Shown: in pieces, positions 52,258 through 59,399 of the stretch | Layout: each line of letters opens with the position of its first letter | Numbering within the stretch: the stretch's first letter is position 1 | Notes under the pieces: generated by a model | Seen by the model: only the letters and a program-made list of their open reading frames with translations | The model's database searches: none | Told to the model about the DNA's origin: nothing | From: Anaerolineae bacterium | Lineage (GTDB): Bacteria > Chloroflexota > Anaerolineae > Promineifilales > Promineifilaceae | Length of the DNA: 64,000 bases | NCBI GenBank assembly: GCA_030425205.1 | Contig: JAUIAP010000014.1 | Span: forward strand, 1 to 64,000 | Reading direction: 5' to 3' | Made by a program: the position numbers and the translations under genes

Positions 52258-53778
52258 CTAAATTTTTCTATCTTGCCAAAACGGTTCCCGCATCACGCGC
52301 TTCAATGTCTTCCCCGCCGTACTGCGCGGAAAATCTGCCATGATGATGACGGAATCTAATTTCTGAAAACGCGCCTCGACGCGCTCATTGACCCAATCGC
52401 GCAATGTGTCTGCCTCGATCTCGCCATTGACGATGACGGCCGCAACGGGCGACTCGCCCCACCGCTCATCCGGCACACCGAAGACAGCCGCCTCGCGCAC
52501 CGCTGGGTGCTGCACAATAATTTCCTCAATATCGCGTGGATAGACGTTGATCCCACCCGACACGATCATGTCCTTTGAGCGATCCACTAAGTAGAGATAA
52601 CCATCTTCATCAAAGTAGCCAAGATCGCCCGACCAGAACCAGCCGTCGCGCATCGCCTTTTCTGTCAGGTCGGGGCGTTTGTAATAACCTTGCATGAGGA
52701 GGGGAGATCGGCCGATAATCTCGCCCACTTCCCCCACCGCCACATCTGCCCCCAGCGGGTCAACCACGCGCACCTCACCCAGCCGCACCGACACGCCGAC
52801 AGACCCCATCTTTTCCTCAAACTGATAAGGGTCAAGAATCGTCATAAACCCTTCCGTCACGCCGTATAGCTCATAGAATCGGCCGGGCAACTCCCGCTTG
52901 ATGCGCTCTTTGACCTCGTTATGCAGCGGTGCGCCGACCGAGTGGAACATCTCCAATGAGGCCAGCCGCTCTGGTCGATAGGTAGGGGCATTCAAAATCG
53001 CAATGATCTGCGACGGAACAAGCACCACATGCGTCACCTGATGTTGCTCGACCAAATCGATAAACTTCTCCGCATCAAACGCCGCCATCAAGATAAATTT
53101 TGCGCCCAAATAGAGCGCGGGCATGAGGGTCAAAAACGAGCCATTAAAGACAATCGACCCCCCGTGCAGCATCACGCTTTCTGGGGTCATGCGAAATTCG
53201 TTAGCAAACATCGTGCCATACCCCGCCCGCACCGCATGGGTGTGGACGATCCCCTTGGGCAAACCGGTTGTGCCGCTGCTATAAAATATGTTGAATGGGT
53301 CATCGGGCTGCACGGTGACAGCAGGCGGTTCATTGACTGCGGCCTGAGCGGTTAGCTTGCGCCAGTTGCGATAATTTTCATACTCGCCGTGTGTGACGAA
53401 AAAGCGATCGGCCGAAATTTCCAACGAATGACGCACCACGTCCAAATGCTTTGTGAATGCCCCATCACACAATACAAACTGACTATCCGAGTCGATCAAC
53501 AACCGCGCCAATCCCGTTCCGCGTAACAGCGAACTCATCGGCACAATCACCACGCCCAGCTTCGCGGCCGCCCAATACATCTCAACCTGTTCGACACAGT
53601 TTGGTAAGATCGTCGCCACATGGTCGCCCTGTTGCACCCCCAACGCCAACAGCGCATGGCACACCCGATTGACCCGCGCATTCAACTCAGCAAAGCTAAA
53701 TGCCTGCTCCTCAAAGACGAGGGCGGGATGATTCGGCCGATATTTCGCCTGATAGCTCAAAATCTTATCTATTTTCAT
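52258..53778 (-). CDS. AMP-forming acyl-CoA synthetase
   Basis: 506 residues from ATG 53778. Signature FYSSGTTGLPKGIVHTH, A5 YGVTEGF, A8 GWFWSGDLGYFDEDGYLY, DRSKDMIVSGG, and A10 STAGKTLKRVM. The class matches medium/long-chain or aromatic acyl-CoA ligases. The 5' extension to 53838 reads through a REP-like repeat and is rejected. It lies 2 nt downstream of the KAS III-like gene's stop, so the two are probably translated together. If this cluster resembles Ole-type systems, it would hold the OleC place; that is speculation. Confidence 0.92.
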   Translation of the reverse strand: MKIDKILSYQAKYRPNHPALVFEEQAFSFAELNARVNRVCHALLALGVQQGDHVATILPNCVEQVEMYWAAAKLGVVIVPMSSLLRGTGLARLLIDSDSQFVLCDGAFTKHLDVVRHSLEISADRFFVTHGEYENYRNWRKLTAQAAVNEPPAVTVQPDDPFNIFYSSGTTGLPKGIVHTHAVRAGYGTMFANEFRMTPESVMLHGGSIVFNGSFLTLMPALYLGAKFILMAAFDAEKFIDLVEQHQVTHVVLVPSQIIAILNAPTYRPERLASLEMFHSVGAPLHNEVKERIKRELPGRFYELYGVTEGFMTILDPYQFEEKMGSVGVSVRLGEVRVVDPLGADVAVGEVGEIIGRSPLLMQGYYKRPDLTEKAMRDGWFWSGDLGYFDEDGYLYLVDRSKDMIVSGGINVYPRDIEEIIVQHPAVREAAVFGVPDERWGESPVAAVIVNGEIEADTLRDWVNERVEARFQKLDSVIIMADFPRSTAGKTLKRVMREPFWQDRKI

Positions 53779-53780
53779 AA

Positions 53781-54830
53781 TCACTGGAGCGCAGACGTCT
53801 CGTCTGCCGCCCCCCATCTCACAATTGCCGCCCCCCACACATACCCAATCCCCGCCGCCACAACCGTCATCAAATCCCCATCCTTCAACCGCCCCTGCTT
53901 GATGCCCTCCTGAATCCCAAACATCATATCCTGCTCCCCCGTATGTCCGATATGTCCCAAATAGACCCCTTGCTCCTCCGTCAACCCCAGCCGCGCCAGC
54001 ATCTCCCGATATGCCGAGGGCTTAATCAACAAACAGTTCAAAAAGTCGATATCCGAGCGCGTATACGGCGAACCATCCGCTTTTGTGCCGCTTTTTCGCA
54101 ATGCCTCATCGACACACTGTAACCAGTTGTCCATCGACACCTCGTTCAGTCGCCCCTTCATCGCCTCTGGCTCGACTAGGTCAAACTTGAACCCATCTTC
54201 CGCCACCGCCGCATCTGTCGGAAACTGCACCGTCCCGCTCGCTGGCACAACGACGTGCCGACTCATGTACCCATCTGCGATTTGATGTGTCCCCAGCACA
54301 ACATTTTTCGCGCAATCCCGCTTGAGCAGCAACGCGCCTGCCCCCGCACCGATATTCCACATAAACGACGTGTGCTTGTTCTTAAAGTTGATCAAATCGG
54401 CCAGTCGATAGCCGCCCGCAATCAAAATCGTGTCGATCTCTGGGTCAGACAGCATCAACCCTTTCGCCAACTTGATCGCCGAAATTGTCGTCACACAACG
54501 CGCATGAACGTCCAACGCCCACGCATTGGTCGCGCCCAACTGATATGCCAAGTCGATCCCGCTCGTCCACAGCAAATACTCGCGCCATTCCTCCGTCGTA
54601 CACAGCACCACGTCGATCTCGGCTGGATCAACCCCGCTCTCCGCCAAACAAGCCTGCGCCGCATATAGTGCCATCTCATTCGGATGCACGTTCGGATCAC
54701 CGACATGCTTGCGCTCAATCCCCATCTTGTCGCGGATCACCCACTCAGGCAGCCCCGTTTCGATGGCAATTTCGGCCGATGTCATCACCGTCTCTGGCAA
54801 ATAAGTTCCAATACCAACAATTCCAATCAT
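53781..54830 (-). CDS. KAS III/HMG-CoA-synthase-like thiolase-fold enzyme
   Basis: 349 residues. The N-terminus MIGIVGIGTYLPE, the Cys in DVHARCVTTI (about residue 112), GAGAGALLL and the close GIGYVWGAAIVRWG identify a thiolase-fold condensing enzyme. Typical KAS III carries H in P-H-Q-A-N and N in G-N-T; here those places read LLIKPSAYR and GHIGHTGEQD, so the classic Cys-His-Asn set is not evident. Members of this subgroup are named 3-oxoacyl-ACP synthase, but many act on other acyl thioesters. The last codons come from a REP-like repeat. It sits between a RAYT gene (4-nt overlap) and a CoA ligase. Confidence 0.85.
   Translation of the reverse strand: MIGIVGIGTYLPETVMTSAEIAIETGLPEWVIRDKMGIERKHVGDPNVHPNEMALYAAQACLAESGVDPAEIDVVLCTTEEWREYLLWTSGIDLAYQLGATNAWALDVHARCVTTISAIKLAKGLMLSDPEIDTILIAGGYRLADLINFKNKHTSFMWNIGAGAGALLLKRDCAKNVVLGTHQIADGYMSRHVVVPASGTVQFPTDAAVAEDGFKFDLVEPEAMKGRLNEVSMDNWLQCVDEALRKSGTKADGSPYTRSDIDFLNCLLIKPSAYREMLARLGLTEEQGVYLGHIGHTGEQDMMFGIQEGIKQGRLKDGDLMTVVAAGIGYVWGAAIVRWGAADETSALQ
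53785..53807. repeat. REP-like palindrome inside the end of the KAS III-like gene
   Basis: GGAGCGCAGACGTCTCGTCT (from 53786) lies in the last codons of the KAS III-like gene, which reads it as ADETSALQ-stop on the minus strand. Confidence 0.85.
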
Positions 54831-55420
54831 AAATTACTGGAGTGCGGACGGCTCGTCCGCCCACTCCCCCGCACTACTAAATTCCCAATTCGTCGCACGC
54901 TCAACCAATCCAGCCTTAACCGGATTCTGTGAATGTAATTGATTACCGTTTCCAAATGACGTTCATCCCGAATGTACCGATCAAAATACCCAACAGCCCA
55001 AAAACGACCATCAAGGTCTAAAATCTTGTTTGCATGATGGGCGGTATACGACTTCCAATTCCTGATCACGTCCGCCAACGGATAATGCTCAAACATCAGC
55101 ACCAACACATGAATATGATTTGGCATGATGCACCAAGCGATCAGTCGGTAACGTTTTTCATCAAAATGTTGCCAATTGTTGAGCACTAACTCAGCAACGA
55201 CACGCTGTTTTAAGTAACAGTTGCCTAGTCCTGAATCGAGTAATGCCTCAACCTGCTTTCTGCGTTTGACATCGTCACGCCATTTTGGATCATCCTCAAA
55301 AGAGTCTAGGACATGCTTGGGCAATGAATCAGCGAGTCGATATGTGATACTCTGGATCAAACCCGGTTTGTCCAAGTGAGGTAGGTAACCTCTTGAGTAC
55401 CAGCCTTTGTGTTTTGTCAT
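54827..55420 (-). CDS. REP-associated tyrosine transposase (RAYT, Y1 family), frameshifted near the end
   Basis: 197 residues from ATG 55420. The catalytic HUH motif is MPNHIHVLVL and the nucleophilic Tyr lies in YFDRYIRDERH; WYSRGYLPHLD near the start is typical. RAYTs are single-strand endonucleases that recognise REP palindromes. After INYIH the normal NPVKAGLVERATNW is found in another frame (near 54930), continuing to a stop within the repeat, so one base has been lost and the actual tail (RIRLRLDWLSVRRIG) is aberrant. REP-like palindromes abut both ends in inverted orientation. The gene interrupts an otherwise metabolic gene run. Confidence 0.88.
   Translation of the reverse strand: MTKHKGWYSRGYLPHLDKPGLIQSITYRLADSLPKHVLDSFEDDPKWRDDVKRRKQVEALLDSGLGNCYLKQRVVAELVLNNWQHFDEKRYRLIAWCIMPNHIHVLVLMFEHYPLADVIRNWKSYTAHHANKILDLDGRFWAVGYFDRYIRDERHLETVINYIHRIRLRLDWLSVRRIGNLVVRGSGRTSRPHSSNL
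54838..54867. repeat. REP-like palindrome, left flank of RAYT
   Basis: GGAGTGCGGACGGCTCGTCC (from 54839) continues to CCACTCC. With the inverted copy at 55426-55449 it brackets the RAYT gene. It forms the last codons of the RAYT frame. Confidence 0.85.
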
Positions 55421-55422
55421 GG

Positions 55423-56274
55423 CTAGGCGGACGAGCCGTCCGCACTCCAAGTAGAAATTATTCCCACCATTTCCACCGCATTCTCCCCAAAAATCATCGT
55501 GATATGATTCGCAGACATAGGCGCGTAATCACAGTTAGCGAGGATGGCGACCGTCTCATCCGCAAAATTTTGCGGCAGGATTGGCTCATCACCAATGTAG
55601 CCGCCCTGCGCGTGAATGAGTAGACAGGGTTGCGTGATAGAGCGAACGATATTGTCCCAATCGATCTCGAACTCTGCGTCGATTGTTTGGGCGATGGCAT
55701 CGGCCGATGTGCGCGGCAACACGCTCCCATCCGCAAACTCTTCCACATCCGCCCGAAAATACGCCTCCACCGACGCATCCCAGAAGCCACCCAGATAGGG
55801 CATCTGTCGAATGATGTTCAGATACATCGCCAGCGACGGCAGCCGTTTGCCTAACCGGTCGAGCGATCCCTTGATCATATTCGCCGTGCGTTCGTTGATG
55901 AGCAGATGCGACGAGTCGATAATAACGAACTTCTCGACGCGCTGCGGCTGTTGGGCGGCGAGAATCATGCCGACCAACGCCCCGAATGAATGCCCGACGA
56001 TGATCGCGCTCTCCAGCCCAACTGCATCCATCAACGCGATCACATCGCTGACGTAATCGGGCATGGTGTAACCTGTCGCTGGCTTATCGCTCAACCCCCG
56101 CCCACGAAAATCGAGTGCATAGACGGTGCGATCATTCGCCAGCCCCGCCGCTATCAAGCCGTTAAACGACTGGGCATTCGCGGTCAATCCGGGCAAAAGC
56201 ACCATGGGCGTGCGACCCGTTTGGTCACCCTGTTTTAAATAGTGCAGACGAACGTTTTCATTCTGTACAAACAT
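55423..56274 (-). CDS. Alpha/beta hydrolase
   Basis: 283 residues. Motifs are MVLLPGLTAN (oxyanion region), DFRGRGLSDKP, the elbow VGHSFGAL and a late SANHITMIF with the probable His. The LSDKPATGY region is typical of haloalkane-dehalogenase/epoxide-hydrolase-like and lactone hydrolases. The last eight residues WSADGSSA derive from a REP-like repeat. It lies upstream of the RAYT and KAS III-like genes in the same direction. Confidence 0.88.
   Translation of the reverse strand: MFVQNENVRLHYLKQGDQTGRTPMVLLPGLTANAQSFNGLIAAGLANDRTVYALDFRGRGLSDKPATGYTMPDYVSDVIALMDAVGLESAIIVGHSFGALVGMILAAQQPQRVEKFVIIDSSHLLINERTANMIKGSLDRLGKRLPSLAMYLNIIRQMPYLGGFWDASVEAYFRADVEEFADGSVLPRTSADAIAQTIDAEFEIDWDNIVRSITQPCLLIHAQGGYIGDEPILPQNFADETVAILANCDYAPMSANHITMIFGENAVEMVGIISTWSADGSSA
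55426..55449. repeat. REP-like palindrome, right flank of RAYT
   Basis: GGCGGACGAGCCGTCCGCAC (from 55426) is the inverse of the copy at 54838. It forms the last codons (WSADGSSA, stop) of the neighbouring hydrolase. Confidence 0.85.
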
Positions 56275-56282
56275 AGCGCGCA

Positions 56283-56307
56283 GAAGCGACCAAGCTGGCC
56301 GCGCTCC
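56283..56307. repeat. Palindrome of class 2 (GCGACCAAGCTGGCCGC)
   Basis: AAGCGACCAAGCTGGCCGCG (from 56284) and the following CTCC fill the 32-nt gap between two hydrolase genes. Similar copies occur near 57527, 58650 and 59339. Confidence 0.7.
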
Positions 56308-57353
56308 TAGAGGTTCTTGTGAAAATGTTGGTCGAATTCAGCAGGTTTTTCGATGTAGGGCGTGTGACCCGTCTCTGCCAACACGACTTCGCTATAGCTA
56401 CCACCGTTGGCGGCGTACTGCTCAAGGACGGCGCGGGTCTGGGCGATCATCGGCTGGGGTGGGCAGACGTCTGTGCCGGGATAGCCGGGAACTGCGCCGA
56501 GTGCGCCGAGTGCCGCGATGTCGAACATCGCCATATCGCTGACGATTTGATCGTCGGCTCCGCGAATCCAGAGAATGGGCGGTTTAGGATCGATGTTAAC
56601 GATGCCGCTGGCGTCATAGTAGTGGCGGGAAAGCGCGTTGAGAATCCCTGTATCGCCTGGTGCGACCGTCGGCCAATTTTCAGATGCGACAAAGTTGCCC
56701 GGATAGTGCGCCTCGCCCGTGTGTGTCGAGAGCAGTGAACTAAGCAAATCTTCCTCACGTTCGGGGATAAAGGGTGGCTTGTAATAGAAGGCGCGCATGA
56801 CGTTGCGCGGAGCCATTTGGTTTTCGTCGCCACGCTCATTCTCGGCGATCATGCGGATGAAATCGGGATTGCCACCGCCACCACCCGCAGGTGCGCCGTC
56901 GGCAAAAACGGGTGCGCCGTCTTCGCCCATGCTGCCACTGTAGCCATAGGGTGAGCCAGTTGCGACAAGGGTGAGGGAGAGAATTTCGGCCGAATTCAGC
57001 AACAGCATCTTCATCGCCACATTGCCACCCATGCTGTGACCAACGAGATGATATTTCTCAAGACCAAGCGTTTGGGCAAGCGCGCGAATATCGGCCGCCA
57101 TATCGTCCAGCCCCTGCGTTGCGTCGATGGTCAGGGGTTCAGTGTCGCCATAGCCGCGCTGGTCGGGCGCAATGCCGTAATAGCCCGCGGGCAGGCGCAG
57201 CATCGTCTCTTCCCAGAAAGTGGCAGAGGAGCAGTTGCCGTGAATAAAAATGACGGGTGTGCCGCTGTCACCACTGGTGAGGATATGTTGTTTGAGTCGG
57301 TCAGTTTGGATCGTTTGGGAAGTAATCCCGTCTAATGTTGGTATAGATGACAT
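56307..57353 (-). CDS. Alpha/beta hydrolase
   Basis: 348 residues. Motifs FIHGNCSSATFW, DQRGYGDTEP and the elbow VGHSMGGNV are clear, with ETGHTPYIEKP carrying the catalytic His; a Gly-rich insert (DGAPAGGGGGNPD) is unusual. It is the first gene of the minus-strand run ending at 42014. Two palindromes lie just upstream of its start. The substrate is unknown. Confidence 0.88.
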   Translation of the reverse strand: MSSIPTLDGITSQTIQTDRLKQHILTSGDSGTPVIFIHGNCSSATFWEETMLRLPAGYYGIAPDQRGYGDTEPLTIDATQGLDDMAADIRALAQTLGLEKYHLVGHSMGGNVAMKMLLLNSAEILSLTLVATGSPYGYSGSMGEDGAPVFADGAPAGGGGGNPDFIRMIAENERGDENQMAPRNVMRAFYYKPPFIPEREEDLLSSLLSTHTGEAHYPGNFVASENWPTVAPGDTGILNALSRHYYDASGIVNIDPKPPILWIRGADDQIVSDMAMFDIAALGALGAVPGYPGTDVCPPQPMIAQTRAVLEQYAANGGSYSEVVLAETGHTPYIEKPAEFDQHFHKNL

Positions 57354-57366
57354 ATTTCCTTCTCTC

Positions 57367-57425
57367 TTGGAGCGCGGACGCCTCGTCCGCGTTTATCTAA
57401 GCGGCGGACGAGGCGTCCGCGCTCC
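57367..57425. repeat. REP-like palindrome pair, class 1
   Basis: GGAGCGCGGACGCCTCGTCC (from 57369) and its inverted form from 57404, separated by about 13 nt. They stand upstream of the first gene of the run, in the 244-nt divergent gap. Confidence 0.88.
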
Positions 57426-57526
57426 TAGTGCATATTTGTATTGTAATCAGAAAAGTTGCACAGAAGTTGCAAATTTTTTGCGGCGCTTCGTAGCGGTCTC
57501 GTAACGGTGGTTTGCTACGCTGGGAA

Positions 57527-57584
57527 GGCGACCAGCTTGGTCGCCTTTATCGAATGAAGAAGCGACCCAGAGAGTCGCGCTCCA
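57527..57584. repeat. Class 2 palindromes before the esterase gene
   Basis: GGCGACCAGCTTGGTCGCC (57527-57545) is a near-perfect palindrome, followed by AAGCGACCCAGAGAGTCGCG. The rest of the gap (57426-57526) shows no gene. Confidence 0.75.
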
Positions 57585-57597
57585 AGAAGAGGTTGAG

Positions 57598-58713
57598 ATG
57601 AAACACAGCATTTTTATTTTGTTAATTGGATTGTTGTTTTGCAGCGGGAACGTGTTTGCAGAGGCAGGTGGCGCACGCTCCCAGTGTACGGAAGCAAATT
57701 TAGCGGGGTCGGGACGCTATTACAAGACGTGTGTCCCGTCGGGATATAGTGGAACAGCCATGCCACTTATTGTGGTGCTGCATGGGTGTTCGCAGACGGC
57801 GGCCGATATTGAGTTTGAGACAGAGATGACGCTGTTTGCCGAGTCGCGCAACTTTATTGTGCTCTATCCAGAGCAGCTGGTGACGGAAAACACGAGTTCG
57901 TGCTGGAACTGGTTTCTGCCCGAACATCAGGCGCGTGGGGCGGGGGAGCCGGCCGATATTATGGCAATGATGGATGTGGTGCGGGCGACATATAACATCG
58001 ATGACCGGCAAATTTTTATCACGGGGATATCGGCGGGAGGTGCGATGTCCGTGATTATGGCGGCGTTATATCCTGATGTATTTGCGGCAATGGGTGTGGC
58101 GGCTGGGTTGGAGTTTAAGGCAGGGGAGAACGTCGTTGAGGGGGTGACGGCACAGGTAATTGGAGGGCCAGATCCCGATCAACAGGGGACGCTTGTCTAT
58201 CAAACGATGGGCGCGTTGGCGCAGCGCATACCCGTCATGGTCTTTCACGGCTCGCTAGATAACACGGTGAATCCTGTCAACGGACGGCAAATTGCGCAAC
58301 AGTGGACGCAGACGAATGATTGGATTGATGACGGGCTGGACAATGATAGCGTCGACTATGTGGCGGATGTGGTTGAGAATGGGCAGGCGGAAAATGGAGG
58401 GCGCAACTTCACGCGCTCCGTTTATTACGATGCAAATGGGGTCAGTCTGGTGGAGCATTATGTGGTGGAGAATATGACGCATCGTTGGTCTGGTGGGGCG
58501 GAAGGTGGGACGTACACAGACCCGACGGGGCCGAAATCGAGTGAGTTGATGATCGATTTTTTCTTTGCAAATGCGCGGGGGGTTCCGACGGCGGTGGGGT
58601 TAGGAAGTGTAGAGGCGGTGGACGGTCGCGCCCTCATACTGTTTGTGCTGTGGAGCGCGACCAGCTTGGTCGCGCTCCACGTGGGGGTTAGTTATTTACG
58701 ACGAAGTTGCTGA
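57598..58713 (+). CDS. Secreted PHB-depolymerase-family esterase
   Basis: 371 residues. A signal peptide (MKHSIFILLIGLLFCSGNVFA) leads to an Esterase_PHB domain: VVLHGCSQTA, the lipase box GISAGGA (Ser), FHGSLDNTV (Asp) and NMTHRWSGG (His). Family members cut polyhydroxybutyrate, feruloyl or other esters outside the cell. The C-terminus PTAVGLGS... LILFVL resembles a PEP/IPTL-type sorting tail with a membrane span, but part of the span (WSATSLVALH) is read from an inserted class 2 palindrome. The end overlaps the convergent DUF6174 gene by 26 nt. GAGG precedes the ATG. Confidence 0.9.
   Translation: MKHSIFILLIGLLFCSGNVFAEAGGARSQCTEANLAGSGRYYKTCVPSGYSGTAMPLIVVLHGCSQTAADIEFETEMTLFAESRNFIVLYPEQLVTENTSSCWNWFLPEHQARGAGEPADIMAMMDVVRATYNIDDRQIFITGISAGGAMSVIMAALYPDVFAAMGVAAGLEFKAGENVVEGVTAQVIGGPDPDQQGTLVYQTMGALAQRIPVMVFHGSLDNTVNPVNGRQIAQQWTQTNDWIDDGLDNDSVDYVADVVENGQAENGGRNFTRSVYYDANGVSLVEHYVVENMTHRWSGGAEGGTYTDPTGPKSSELMIDFFFANARGVPTAVGLGSVEAVDGRALILFVLWSATSLVALHVGVSYLRRSC
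58650..58680. repeat. Perfect class 2 palindrome inside the esterase gene
   Basis: GTGGAGCGCGACCA (58650-58663), centre GCT, then the exact inverse to 58680. It is read in frame by the esterase as WSATSLVALH. Confidence 0.9.
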
Positions 58714-59227
58714 CGGTAAAGCGGATCTCTTCATCAGCCATTTGCTCGCTGATGTCGATGTTGACCGTTTGTGGGACACCGTATTGTTCGTCAAAGGTGA
58801 CATCGAACGTGGCAGGGTTTTGTGCTTGCGCTTCTTCCAGACGCTCGAAAAGGGCCTCAACGGTCGAGTGTCTCTCGAATATCCCGGCATCGGCCGCCGT
58901 CCCATCATCCGTGTATGTCACAGAAGCGACTTCACCATTTTCAACAACGATGTTCACAGGACGCACGAACTCTGTTAAGCAGAAGCACGATACCTGTAGG
59001 TCATAGCTGTAGCTATCGACATCTGCGGCTTGCCAAACATCCATTCCAGCAGAAAGGGTCGTCGGTGGCGTGGATTGATTGGTATTCCCATTTGGCTGAT
59101 TGACGTTCGTCGCTTGAAACTGTGTGTAGACCAACGCCGCGACAGCAAATAGGATAACGACTGCGATAATGGCGATCCAACTTTTGTTGTCGCCTTCATT
59201 TGTTTGTTTTTGTGTGTAGGTACTCAT
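58688..59227 (-). CDS. DUF6174-like membrane-anchored protein
   Basis: 179 residues: one N-terminal span (about 17-36, WIAIIAVVILFAVAALVYT), an Asn/Gln/Thr-rich linker, then a domain with YSYDLQVSCFCLTEFVRPVN and VENGEVASVTY, which matches DUF6174 (a small domain of unknown function with a conserved C-F-C). AGGAGAG precedes the ATG. It is convergent with, and slightly overlaps, the esterase gene. Confidence 0.85.
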   Translation of the reverse strand: MSTYTQKQTNEGDNKSWIAIIAVVILFAVAALVYTQFQATNVNQPNGNTNQSTPPTTLSAGMDVWQAADVDSYSYDLQVSCFCLTEFVRPVNIVVENGEVASVTYTDDGTAADAGIFERHSTVEALFERLEEAQAQNPATFDVTFDEQYGVPQTVNIDISEQMADEEIRFTVSNFVVNN

Positions 59228-59338
59228 AGAAATTTATCTCTCCTATATCTTAAGGGTGATTGTGTTCCACCCATAGAACGCTGGCGGAGATAAATTTGTT
59301 CCATTGAATTTTGCGGTGGGTTAAGAAACTACTTTAGA

Positions 59339-59399
59339 GTGGAGCGCGACCAGTTTGGTTGCTTATTTTAAGAAGGGGCGGTCAGGCTGACCGCGCTCC
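59339..59399. repeat. Class 2 palindromes at the 3' end of the MalT-SARP gene
   Basis: GGAGCGCGACCAGTTTGGTT (from 59341) and GGGCGGTCAGGCTGACCGCG (from 59375). The second supplies the last codons (GARSA, stop) of the regulator gene. Confidence 0.8.
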
